Shown here in pieces: positions 1 to 8,405 of a DNA stretch of 64,000 nucleotides (the stretch's first letter is position 1; every line of letters begins with the position of its first letter). The position numbers were made by a program, and so were the translations under genes. The notes beneath the pieces are model-generated. The model had not been told where the DNA came from and searched no databases. It worked only from the letters and a program-made list of their open reading frames with translations. The DNA lies in assembly GCF_000292345.1 (NCBI RefSeq), contig NZ_ALOU01000043.1:1-64000 (forward strand), read 5' to 3'. The DNA comes from Cupriavidus sp. BIS7. Its GTDB lineage: Bacteria; Pseudomonadota; Gammaproteobacteria; Burkholderiales; Burkholderiaceae.

Positions 1-600
1 TCCAAGCAGCTGATGGACCGCGTGATCCACGCGTACGGCATGCAGGAAGGCCTGAACTACACGCTGTTCCGCCCGTTCAACTGGATTGGCGCGGGGCTGG
101 ATTCGATCTTCGAATCGAAGGAAGGTTCGTCGCGCGTGGTGACGCAGTTCCTGGGCCATATCGTGCGCGGCGAGCCGATCAAGTTGGTCGATGGCGGCGA
201 GCAGAAGCGCGCGTTTGCCGATATTTCGGACGGTATCTCGGCGCTGATGCAGATCATCGAGAACAAGGACGGCGTGGCCAACGGCAAGATCTTCAACATC
301 GGCAACCCGGGCAACATCCACTCGGTGCGCGAATTGGCCGAGATGATGCTGAAGATGGCCGCCGAGTACCCCGAGTACGCCGAGGAAGCGCGCAAGACGC
401 AGATCGTGGAAACGTCGTCGGGCGACTTCTACGGCAAGGGCTACCAGGACGTGCAGCACCGCGTGCCGAAGATCGACAACACGATCGACGAGCTGGGCTG
501 GAAGCCGCAGGTGTCGATGGAGCAGGCGCTGCGCCGCATCTTTGAAGCGTATCGCGACAAGGTGGTGGAAGCCCGCACGCTGGTCGACGCGAACAACTGA
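1..600 (+). CDS. arnA: ArnA-type UDP-glucuronic acid decarboxylase, 3' part
   Basis: Only the last 199 codons are present; the reading frame is open from base 1 and the start lies left of the window. The protein matches the C-terminal part of the ArnA dehydrogenase/decarboxylase domain: an FRPFNW motif, an IKLVDGGEQKR segment and a GKGYQDVQHR segment resemble the E. coli ArnA decarboxylase half. That enzyme oxidatively decarboxylates UDP-glucuronate in the cytoplasm on the way to 4-amino-4-deoxy-L-arabinose added to lipid A. Whether the missing part includes the formyltransferase half cannot be seen. An MFS exporter follows on the same strand. Confidence 0.85.
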   Translation, partial: SKQLMDRVIHAYGMQEGLNYTLFRPFNWIGAGLDSIFESKEGSSRVVTQFLGHIVRGEPIKLVDGGEQKRAFADISDGISALMQIIENKDGVANGKIFNIGNPGNIHSVRELAEMMLKMAAEYPEYAEEARKTQIVETSSGDFYGKGYQDVQHRVPKIDNTIDELGWKPQVSMEQALRRIFEAYRDKVVEARTLVDANN

Positions 601-791
601 AAAGTCCGCCGGAACAGGCGGGGCGGGGACAACTGAGGGTAGATTCTGGCGGCTGGCGGGTGTCCAACCGGCTCGTGGACTTGCCATCACGGTCCAGCGG
701 GCCTATGGTTGCGGTTCAGCCTGTGCGCCCTAAGGCGCACGCACCGCCGCCAGCCATGCCCCCAGCCAATTCCATCGCCAAACCGGCCGAT

Positions 792-2204
792 ATGCCCACC
801 GACCGCAACCTGCGCTTCATGCTGTGGGTGGTAGCGGTGGGCTTTTTCATGCAGACGCTCGATTCGACGATCGTCAACACGGCCTTGCCGTCAATGGCGC
901 ACAGCCTTGGCGAAAGCCCGCTGCGCATGCAGTCGGTGATCATCGCCTATTCGCTGACGATGGCGGTGATCATTCCCGCGTCAGGCTGGCTGGCCGACAA
1001 GTTCGGCACGCGAACGATCTTCCAGCTTGCCATCGCACTATTCGTGCTCGGATCATTGCTGTGCGCGTGGGCGCCGACACTGCCGTTTCTGACGGTGGCC
1101 CGCGTGGTGCAGGGCGCTGGCGGGGCGATGCTGCTGCCGGTGGGACGCCTGTCCGTGCTCCGCACGTTTCCGCGCGAGCAGTATCTGCAGGCGCTGAGTT
1201 TCGTCGCGATTCCTGGCATGATCGGCCCGCTGATCGGCCCAACGCTCGGCGGATGGATTACCCAGACGTTCTCCTGGCACTGGATCTTCCTGATCAACGT
1301 GCCAGTCGGCCTGCTCGGCGCGCTCGCCACAATCCGCTACATGCCCAACGCGCGGCTGCCGGGGATTGGCAGCTTCGACCTGGCCGGCTACGCGTTCCTG
1401 GCGATCGCCATGGTCACGCTGTCGTTCTCGCTCGACGGACTGGCGGAACTGGGCTTCCAGCATGCCACGGTGCTGATGCTGCTGATCGCCAGCATGGCCG
1501 CGCTCAGTGCCTATGTCCTGCATGCCAAAAAGCGCAAGCAGCCGCTGTTTCCGCTCAAACTGTTCAGGATCCACGCGTTCAGCGTGGGGCTGCTCGGCAA
1601 CCTGTTTGCACGAATCGGCAACGGGGCCATGCCGTTCCTGATTCCGCTGACGCTGCAGGTCAGCCTGGGCTACTCACCATTCGACGCAGGCTTGATGATG
1701 TTGCCGGTAACGGCCGCCGGTATGGCGTCGAAGCGGCTGGCCACGGCGCTGATAGAGCGGCATGGCTACCGCCGCGTGCTGGTGACCAATACGTTTGCAG
1801 TCGGGCTGGTCATGGCTTCCTTTGCCCTGATCACACCGACCCGCCCACTGGCGCTGGTCGTGCTGCAACTGGCCATATTCGGCGCAGTCAACTCGATCCA
1901 GTTCACCGCCATGAACACGGTGACGCTCAAGGACCTGACCGGCGCCAGTGCCAGCAGCGGCAACAGCATGCTGTCGATGGTGCAGATGCTGTCGATGAGT
2001 CTGGCGGTGACATCGGCCGGTGCGTTGCTGGCAACGTTCCAGGCCGGCATCGGCTCACATCACTTCGACGTCCTGCCGGCATTCCACGCAACGTTCATTT
2101 GCGTCGGTCTGATTACATCGGCATCGGCATGGATCTTCATGCAGTTGATGCCAGAGAAGGCGGTGCGGACGAAGGAGGAGGTGAAGCAGGGTGGGGAGGT
2201 TTGA
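792..2204 (+). CDS. MdtD-like MFS exporter (DHA2 family)
   Basis: A predicted inner-membrane proton-driven exporter of the 14-segment DHA2 branch. It resembles E. coli MdtD throughout: an N-terminal GFFMQTLDSTIVNTALP block, SGWLADKFGTR loop, RVVQGAGGAMLLPVGR motif C, a YRRVLV loop and a conserved ASSGNSMLSM block near the C-terminus. The frame is open upstream, with alternative starts at 660 (GTG) and 705 (ATG). I chose the ATG at 792 because it gives 470 residues, close to MdtD's length, and drops a proline-rich leader; no strong ribosome-binding site marks any of the three. The substrate is unknown. It closes the left flank of the T6SS locus, convergent with it. Confidence 0.85.
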   Translation: MPTDRNLRFMLWVVAVGFFMQTLDSTIVNTALPSMAHSLGESPLRMQSVIIAYSLTMAVIIPASGWLADKFGTRTIFQLAIALFVLGSLLCAWAPTLPFLTVARVVQGAGGAMLLPVGRLSVLRTFPREQYLQALSFVAIPGMIGPLIGPTLGGWITQTFSWHWIFLINVPVGLLGALATIRYMPNARLPGIGSFDLAGYAFLAIAMVTLSFSLDGLAELGFQHATVLMLLIASMAALSAYVLHAKKRKQPLFPLKLFRIHAFSVGLLGNLFARIGNGAMPFLIPLTLQVSLGYSPFDAGLMMLPVTAAGMASKRLATALIERHGYRRVLVTNTFAVGLVMASFALITPTRPLALVVLQLAIFGAVNSIQFTAMNTVTLKDLTGASASSGNSMLSMVQMLSMSLAVTSAGALLATFQAGIGSHHFDVLPAFHATFICVGLITSASAWIFMQLMPEKAVRTKEEVKQGGEV

Positions 2205-2258
2205 TGCCTGCAGGGATATTTCAGGCTCCTCAGGTTTTCCAACCCGATTCTGGGTCGA

Positions 2259-2696
2259 TCAAGCCGAGGTGCGGTCCCGTTCGGCGCGAAGCAGCTTGAG
2301 TCGCGTCTTGCCGTCAGGGGTGAAGTGGGTACCGAAGCGCACCAGTCCAACGCGGTGCAGATGGCAACTCAACGTGAAGCTCAGCAGCATGCCCGGCTCG
2401 GTTTCCTCTATCTCAATGTCGATCGCCTTCAGGCGTGGCTCGTACTGCAGTAGCGTCGTCTCGATCTCGCGCTTGAGGGTATGTGCGGACGCGGGCAAGT
2501 GCCGGTAAATGCGGGATAGGTCGCCGAGCCCGTAATCGGGCAGGTGTGCAAGGCTGCCACGGCGACTATTTAGAATGCGCTGGATATTGTCCTGTACCGA
2601 CAGGAAGGTCTGCGTGGCTGCATCGAACTCGTCGATTGCCACGCCGTTGGCGAAGTATCCCGTTACGGCCTCGAAGAGCCCAGGGCCGCCGCGCAT
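2259..2696 (-). CDS. tssE: T6SS baseplate protein TssE (gp25-like)
   Basis: A 145-residue protein of the GPW/gp25 family, the baseplate wedge component that seeds the T6SS sheath. Visible family marks are the NIQRILNSRRGSL segment (residues about 37-49), the YGLGDLS motif and a C-terminal region typical of TssE. It is the last gene of the leftward T6SS operon: its ATG shares one base with the TAA stop of tssH upstream, so translation is probably coupled. Length is normal for the family. Confidence 0.93.
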   Translation of the reverse strand: MRGGPGLFEAVTGYFANGVAIDEFDAATQTFLSVQDNIQRILNSRRGSLAHLPDYGLGDLSRIYRHLPASAHTLKREIETTLLQYEPRLKAIDIEIEETEPGMLLSFTLSCHLHRVGLVRFGTHFTPDGKTRLKLLRAERDRTSA

Positions 2697-5398
2697 TATG
2701 CGATGGCTCCGTTGCCCGCCGGACCATCTTCGAAGTCCACGCCGATCCCCTCAGACTCAGAGAACGATATCCGGATCGACGCGGGCAGCCGGGAGGCCCC
2801 CATGCGTACAAGCAACTCGCGCGAAAGCACGGGAAGGATCTGCTGATTAAGCAGGTTGTCGACATTGCGCGCACCGGAGTCCGGCAGCAGGCATGCGCCC
2901 ACGAGTTCGTCGACCAGCGTATCGTCGTACCGCAGCGGCATTCCGAACCGGCGCTCGATACGGTCCACCACCTTTTCAAGCTTCATCCGTACGATCGACA
3001 CCATGGTACTGGCAGCAAGCGGCCGATACACGATGGTCTGGAAGCGCGCGAGCAGCGCGGGCTGAAAGTGTTCCACAAGCAGTGGCCGGATCACCTCCAT
3101 CAGCATCGCGTTGGTTGCGCCGCCACCTGCCTCGACAACTGCCTGGCTTGCCGCCAGGATCTCGTCACCCCCGAGATTTGACGTCATGAGAATGACCGTG
3201 TTGCGGAAGTCGATCACCCGCCCTTCGCCGTCACGCATGAAGCCGCGATCGAACACCTGGTAAAACAGGTTCAGTACGTCACGGTGGGCCTTTTCCACTT
3301 CGTCGAGCAGCACCACGCTGTAGGGCCGCTGGCGCACCGCTTCGGTCAGGATGCCGCCTTCGCCATAGCCGACATAGCCCGGCGGCGAGCCCTTCAGCTG
3401 CGATACCGTGTGGCCCTCCCGGTATTCTGAAAGGTTGATGGTGATGAGCGACTGTTCTCCGCCAAACATCAACTCCGCGAGCGCGCGCGCGGTTTCGGTC
3501 TTGCCAATGCCAGAAGGGCCGACCAGCAGGAACACCCCGAGCGGCGCCTCATCGGACTTCAGTCCTGCCTTGGCGGCACGCAGGCTTTTGCCGAGTGCGG
3601 ACAGCGCTTCATCCTGACCCATCACGACGCGGCCGAGGCGGGCCTCAAACTCCAGCAGCGCGGCAATTTCGTCGGACATCAGGCTGTCGACCGGTACCCC
3701 GGTCCAATCCCCGATCACATGCGCGATGGCACGCTCGTCGACTTCCGCATGAACCAGTGCGCAGTGGCCAGACATGTTGAGCGCCTCATGCGTGGCGACG
3801 ATCGCCGGCTCCAGGTCGCGTCGTGCCGACTCATCCGGAGCGTCTTGCCAATGCGCCCGCAGGGACAACAGCGTTTTGGTGGCGTGCTTCTGCTCGGCGA
3901 ACATCTGTTCAAGCCGATCCCGTTCGGCCGCCAATGCGTCAAGCCGCGCGGCGATGGCTTCCAGGCGATCTTGATCGGTGGTGCCGATGGCACCCTGGTC
4001 CTCGCGCAGGGCGCTGCGCTCGATTTCGAGCGCAGCGCGTTCCGCTTCACAGGCGGTAATGGCGGCCGGCGTTGCCTCCTGACTCATGCGTACACGGGCT
4101 GCTGCCGTGTCGAGCAGGTCGACTGCCTTATCCGGCAACTGTCGCCCGGTCAGGTATCGGCGAGACAGGCGGACAGCGGCAGCCACTGCCGCATCGGTGA
4201 TATGGACGCCGTGATGCCGTGCGTAGTGCTCCTTGAGCCCCCGCAGCATCAGGCAGGCGTTCTCATCGTCAGGTTCGTCCACCTTGACCATCTGGAATCG
4301 ACGCTCCAGTGCCGCGTCACGTTCAAAGTATCGCTTGTACTCCGACCATGTGGTCGCCGCTATCGTGCGCAACTCGCCGCGAGCGAGCGCAGGTTTGAGC
4401 AGGTTGGCTGCGTCGGCTCCGCCAGCATTGTTGCCTGCACCGATCAGGGTGTGTGCCTCGTCAATGAAAAGCAGGATCGGCGTCGCGGATTGCTGCACCG
4501 CTTCGATGACGTTCTTGAGTCGCTGCTCGAATTCGCCCTTGACGCCAGCTCCCGCCTGCAGAAGGCCGAGATCCAGGGTGAGGATGGACACGTCGCGGAT
4601 GACGGCGGGCACTTCGCCCTCGGCGATCTTCAAGGCGAGGCCTTCGACAAGCGCTGTTTTGCCGACACCCGGTTCACCGACCAGAATCGGGTTGTTCTTG
4701 CGCCGCCGCGCCAGGATATCGACCATCTGCCGGATCTCGACGTCGCGGCCAAATACGGGATCGATCTTTCCGTCGCGCGCTTTCCCGGTGATGTCAGTGG
4801 TGAACCGGGTGAGCACGGAGGTGTCGGCCGGGCCTGGCAAGGGGCGTGCCGCAGATAACCCAGTCTGAGCTTGCGCCGGTGCGTTGGCCGATGGCTGAGC
4901 ATCGTGCGCGGCTGGCTGCGGGTTTGCTTCCGTGGAGATCGCGTCGAGTTCGGGAATCAGCCGTTCGATCTGCGCCGCAGAGATGCTCAGGAGCGGCCAG
5001 GCATCCGGCGCACGCAGAAGTTGCGGCGTCTCGGTCAGCGCGGCCAGCAGGTGGGCTGACCGGATCGAAGTTGCGCCTTCAGTCAGGGAGGCCTTGATCC
5101 ATGCGGCTTCCAGCCATTGCCCAAGCCTTGTCGACAGCCCAGGCTTGCCCCGCAGGTCATGCGGCAGGCGGTCGATGGCGGCCAGCAACCCATTCCAGAT
5201 GCTGTCCACATCGAGTTCGTAGCGGCGGAGGACGGCGAGCAGGTCTCCTTCGCCCAGTTCCAGCAACTTGACCAGCCAGTGTTCTACCTCGATGTCCCGG
5301 TGGGCGCGCGTTTCGCAGAAACTCGCTGCTTCGGACAGAGCGTGCGCGCAGTGCGCGTTGAGGCGACGCAGGAATGGAGAGTAGTCTCGGGCAATCAT
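2696..5398 (-). CDS. tssH: T6SS AAA+ ATPase TssH (ClpV)
   Basis: A 900-residue Clp/Hsp100 ATPase that disassembles contracted TssB/TssC sheaths in the cytoplasm. It has an N-terminal Clp repeat region, a first AAA+ module with Walker A GEPGVGKT and Walker B LLFIDEAHT, a central coiled-coil region and a second module with Walker A GPSGIGKT and Walker B VVLLDEVEKAH. The open frame extends 23 codons further, but the ATG at 5398 gives the usual ClpV start (MIARDYSPFLRRL). It follows hcp after a gap of 129 bases holding a strong hairpin, and overlaps tssE by one base. Confidence 0.95.
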   Translation of the reverse strand: MIARDYSPFLRRLNAHCAHALSEAASFCETRAHRDIEVEHWLVKLLELGEGDLLAVLRRYELDVDSIWNGLLAAIDRLPHDLRGKPGLSTRLGQWLEAAWIKASLTEGATSIRSAHLLAALTETPQLLRAPDAWPLLSISAAQIERLIPELDAISTEANPQPAAHDAQPSANAPAQAQTGLSAARPLPGPADTSVLTRFTTDITGKARDGKIDPVFGRDVEIRQMVDILARRRKNNPILVGEPGVGKTALVEGLALKIAEGEVPAVIRDVSILTLDLGLLQAGAGVKGEFEQRLKNVIEAVQQSATPILLFIDEAHTLIGAGNNAGGADAANLLKPALARGELRTIAATTWSEYKRYFERDAALERRFQMVKVDEPDDENACLMLRGLKEHYARHHGVHITDAAVAAAVRLSRRYLTGRQLPDKAVDLLDTAAARVRMSQEATPAAITACEAERAALEIERSALREDQGAIGTTDQDRLEAIAARLDALAAERDRLEQMFAEQKHATKTLLSLRAHWQDAPDESARRDLEPAIVATHEALNMSGHCALVHAEVDERAIAHVIGDWTGVPVDSLMSDEIAALLEFEARLGRVVMGQDEALSALGKSLRAAKAGLKSDEAPLGVFLLVGPSGIGKTETARALAELMFGGEQSLITINLSEYREGHTVSQLKGSPPGYVGYGEGGILTEAVRQRPYSVVLLDEVEKAHRDVLNLFYQVFDRGFMRDGEGRVIDFRNTVILMTSNLGGDEILAASQAVVEAGGGATNAMLMEVIRPLLVEHFQPALLARFQTIVYRPLAASTMVSIVRMKLEKVVDRIERRFGMPLRYDDTLVDELVGACLLPDSGARNVDNLLNQQILPVLSRELLVRMGASRLPASIRISFSESEGIGVDFEDGPAGNGAIA

Positions 5399-5490
5399 GG
5401 CGATGTTGGCTGGCAGGCAACTGCGGAACGGGAATGGGGTGGCGCGGCTGGAACGCGGCGGCCGCACAGATGACGATGATGGTGATGACA

Positions 5491-5520
5491 GGACCGGCGC
5501 CGGGAAGCAGGCGCCGGTCC
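5491..5520 (-). terminator. Strong hairpin between hcp and tssH
   Basis: An 11-bp perfect stem (GGACCGGCGCC with its complement) around an 8-base loop, just after the hcp stop codon on the transcribed strand. There is no uridine run behind it, so it may be a partial terminator or an mRNA 3' stabiliser that lets hcp accumulate above the downstream tssH and tssE genes. The role is inferred from position and structure only. Confidence 0.55.
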
Positions 5521-5527
5521 CGTGCGC

Positions 5528-6013
5528 TTATGCGCGCTCGTTCCAGCTATCGGCGTGGATGATGTTGCCGTCCTTGTACGACCAGGTGATTTTCTCGTAG
5601 CGGAGTTCGATATCTTCGAGATGGTTGTGCTTCTCATAGGCCGGGTTCTTGATGTCCAGCATCTTCGGCGTGACACCCACCACCTTGACGTTTTCCAGCC
5701 TGGTGTTGAAGTACTCCTTCTCCTTGCCCGCATCGTCGATTTTGTACCACTTGATCTCGATCGATTTCAGGGTCTGGCCGCTGGTGACGGCCTTGTACAG
5801 GTAGGGCGTGGAAGCATCCGTTTCTTTCGTGAACGTAATCGGCTTGTGCACGCGGGTGCCGGTGAGCTTGCCGGTGTTCGAGTCGGTAGGGATGTTTACG
5901 GCGTGGTCGAAGGCCACCACTTCGACGCTGCCTTCGCGGCCCGAAACGGTGACGGAGCCCTTGATTTCGGCGCCGCCGTCGTCCTTGATCCACATGTATG
6001 CGGGAATTGCCAT
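5528..6013 (-). CDS. hcp: T6SS tube protein Hcp (TssD)
   Basis: A 161-residue Hcp-family protein, the hexameric ring that stacks into the T6SS inner tube and is secreted. Typical features are the N-terminal AYMWIKDDGGAEIKGSV strand, the HKPITFTKETDASTP segment and the C-terminal ITWSYKDGNIIHADSW segment. An AAGGAG ribosome-binding site sits about 10 bases before the ATG. It follows the OmpA-domain gene by six bases and is the only Hcp gene in the window; there is no adjacent vgrG. Confidence 0.96.
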   Translation of the reverse strand: MAIPAYMWIKDDGGAEIKGSVTVSGREGSVEVVAFDHAVNIPTDSNTGKLTGTRVHKPITFTKETDASTPYLYKAVTSGQTLKSIEIKWYKIDDAGKEKEYFNTRLENVKVVGVTPKMLDIKNPAYEKHNHLEDIELRYEKITWSYKDGNIIHADSWNERA

Positions 6014-6019
6014 CGTTAC

Positions 6020-7744
6020 TTACTCCTTCGATTGGAATGAACAGGCCGGGTGGCCCAAAGATGCCTGACTACCGCGCATATCGCCGCGACAGTCTGGAAT
6101 GAGGGTGATCTCGACACGGCGGTTGGCAGTGCGTCCAGCCTCGGTGTCATTGGAGGCCTTGGGGCGCGTGTCGCCGTAGCCTTGGATCGCGAAATGGGTC
6201 AGAGGCAGGCCAGCCGCATCGGCAAGCCAATCGCGTACCGAGGCGGCGCGTGCTTCTGAAAGCCGAAGGTTGGCCTGGGCGTTGCCCACGGTATCCGAAT
6301 GACCAGCCACCAGTACGCGTTTATCCGGATGCGCCTTGATCATCTCCAATGCCCCGATCAGGACGCGGTTGGAGCCCGGGTTAAGGACTGCACTGCCGCT
6401 CTTGAACAACGCCAGACTTTCCAGTTCGATGGTCGACGGCGGTGGGGGCGGCGGTTGATAGGCTGCGATCAGGGTATGGAGCGGAGCGAGCAGCGTCGCT
6501 CCTCGGTAGAAGCCCAGACCGAGTCTTGGCGGAGTGCCGTTGTGCTGATATCGCTCCAGTTCGTCGCGGTCGCGCTTGAGTGCCTGCAGCGCGTCAAGCC
6601 GTGCGGCATCATGCGTTACGTCGATGGTGCGGTAGCGCTCCATGTTGCTCACAACGCGCACGACCAGTGCCCGGTTTTGCCAGGCCGAGGCCGCTGCGGC
6701 CGCGCAAATGGCCAAAGCCAGCCAGGCAAAGGCGTGGGCCAGCGAGCGTGACATGACACGCTGCGCGGGCTGCATGGCAATGCCCCGAATGAGTAGATCT
6801 GGCAAGGGATAGGGCGCCTCGCTTCCAGACCGTACTGCAGGGGTCAGACCGGTGATCTGCGATACGAACCGGGCTTGCAGGGAGTCAGGTTGCGGCACGC
6901 CTGCGATGGCGGTCACCCCAACCGCGGCGATCTGTACGGGGCGCCCAGTGGGCGTCCTGCCCTGTTCGTCGTCGCGCAGCACGGGGAGCAAGTCGCGTGC
7001 CGCCCACCTTACCAGTGCGTCAAGGCGCGCGGCACGGTGCATGCGTGCAGTCCGGTCGGCAGGTACGGCTACGAATGGATAACGTGCAAGTCTGTCAGCA
7101 AGCTGCGCGCAAAGCGTGGTGTCCGCAGGAACTTCGCCTGAAATGCCAAACCAGGGGCAGTCATCTGTGGGCCCAGCGGCTTCTGCCGAATACACGGCAA
7201 GGCAGACCGGCAGCGAATAGCCAAGGGCTCGACTGGCCTCGCCGATGGCCGTGCGCCAATGTCGAAGCGCGGAATTGAGCATGCCAGCTTCGCGGACTTG
7301 GTCGGCACTGACCAGACAGGCAACAACGTCTGGTCCTTGCCCCTCGCGCCAGCACTTGAGCGCGGCGGCCACGTGCGCAAGGCGACTAGTCTCATCGATG
7401 CGCACCCAGATCGCGCCATCGGAAATTTTCACTAGTGCGTTGCCAAACGTGAGAGTGAGGGCGCTGGCAGGCTCTCCCAAGGCCAGCACCAGCGGTGTAT
7501 TGTGGCGAATATCGCCGGGCATGGATTCCAGGCTGGCGTCGATAGCAGCCAGCACTGCCTGGGATGCTCGCCGGCGCGCTCGCGCGCGTCGTGTCGTCGT
7601 AACGATGGCTATTACCGCTATGACGATCACGACTCCCGCGAGCAGCAGATTCCAGGCGATGCTCCATGGCGAACTCAATGCCAGCCACGCAAGCGCAAGC
7701 GTAGCGATCCAGGCAAAGAGCATGCGATAGGGATAACCGGTCAC
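6020..7744 (-). CDS. TssM-like membrane protein with C-terminal OmpA domain
   Basis: A 574-residue T6SS membrane protein, starting at a GTG with AAAGGG about nine bases upstream. Two transmembrane segments lie at about residues 8-26 and 29-49, followed by a cytoplasmic region of about 285 residues, a third segment at about 334-356, and a periplasmic part ending in an OmpA/MotB peptidoglycan-binding domain (about 437-555: AGHSDTVGNAQANLRLSEARA and the TANRRVEI motif). The first 360 residues match the TssM (IcmF) layout, but the region where TssM carries an NTP-binding P-loop reads LGEPASALT and lacks GK[S/T]. TssM's long periplasmic domain is absent. It lies directly downstream of tssL. It may be an OmpA-type accessory anchor or a condensed TssM substitute; the fold assignment of the N-terminal half is inference. 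Confidence 0.8.
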   Translation of the reverse strand: MTGYPYRMLFAWIATLALAWLALSSPWSIAWNLLLAGVVIVIAVIAIVTTTRRARARRRASQAVLAAIDASLESMPGDIRHNTPLVLALGEPASALTLTFGNALVKISDGAIWVRIDETSRLAHVAAALKCWREGQGPDVVACLVSADQVREAGMLNSALRHWRTAIGEASRALGYSLPVCLAVYSAEAAGPTDDCPWFGISGEVPADTTLCAQLADRLARYPFVAVPADRTARMHRAARLDALVRWAARDLLPVLRDDEQGRTPTGRPVQIAAVGVTAIAGVPQPDSLQARFVSQITGLTPAVRSGSEAPYPLPDLLIRGIAMQPAQRVMSRSLAHAFAWLALAICAAAAASAWQNRALVVRVVSNMERYRTIDVTHDAARLDALQALKRDRDELERYQHNGTPPRLGLGFYRGATLLAPLHTLIAAYQPPPPPPSTIELESLALFKSGSAVLNPGSNRVLIGALEMIKAHPDKRVLVAGHSDTVGNAQANLRLSEARAASVRDWLADAAGLPLTHFAIQGYGDTRPKASNDTEAGRTANRRVEITLIPDCRGDMRGSQASLGHPACSFQSKE

Positions 7745-7754
7745 GAGCACCCTT

Positions 7755-8405
7755 TCAGCCGACGAGTTGCGAAATCGATGAGGCCAGCCACCGATCCAGC
7801 GCAACGTAGAATAGGCCCGTGCCAACGAGCGCAACTAGAACCCAGACCAGTGGTGACAGATGGCTCATGCTTCGTGGCTTGTTGCTCGTGACGATGATCG
7901 GTCCGGAGGCCTTTTGCACACCGGCACTTTCCAGGCGTTCATCAATGGCACGCATCAGCGCCTCACGAGCACTAGCGCCTTCGAGCGCGAACTTCCCTTG
8001 ATAGCCAAGTCCGAACACCGCGTAGAAGACGACTAGCAGCGGCACCATCGGCTGAGGTTCCGCGAGGCGGCGCTCGATGCGGGTGACAAGCTCCTCGCCA
8101 GCGTTATGGCTCTGGAACTCCTTGACCTGAAGCGGCTCACGTTCCCATGCGTCACGTTCGGCGGGCTGCAGATATTGCAGCGCCACTTCATCAAGCAATG
8201 CACACTGTGCGTAAGCCGCGTCCTCGACCACGGCTGTCGAATGCCCCGCGGTGCGGAACTCTTCGCGCAGGCGGGTCAAGAGGTCCAGGCATCTTGCCCT
8301 GAAGGCTTCGAAGGATTCGGCGGGTTTGTCCCCATTAGCCAGACCGGTGATGGTAAGGGCCGTGTCGCGTAAGGCGAGCGGAAGAATTGGTGTAAGCGTC
8401 GTCAT
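7755..8405 (-). CDS. tssL: T6SS membrane protein TssL (DotU family)
   Basis: A 216-residue DotU/TssL protein of the T6SS inner-membrane complex: a cytoplasmic helical domain (the AQCALLDEVAL block and the REPLQVKEFQSHNAGEE block are family signatures) and one C-terminal membrane anchor (LVWVLVALVGTGLFYVAL). It has no peptidoglycan-binding extension, so cell-wall anchoring would fall to the OmpA domain of the next gene. Its ATG overlaps the tssK stop as ATGA. Confidence 0.95.
   Translation of the reverse strand: MTTLTPILPLALRDTALTITGLANGDKPAESFEAFRARCLDLLTRLREEFRTAGHSTAVVEDAAYAQCALLDEVALQYLQPAERDAWEREPLQVKEFQSHNAGEELVTRIERRLAEPQPMVPLLVVFYAVFGLGYQGKFALEGASAREALMRAIDERLESAGVQKASGPIIVTSNKPRSMSHLSPLVWVLVALVGTGLFYVALDRWLASSISQLVG

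Noticed and set aside
601..640. Terminator after the ArnA-like gene
   Set aside because: Only a 5-bp CCGCC/GGCGG stem and no T run; too weak to call.
824..2299. 491-codon open frame overlapping the MFS exporter in another frame
   Set aside because: Composition is Arg/Ala/Gly/His-rich and non-hydrophobic, while the other frame is a clear MdtD homologue.
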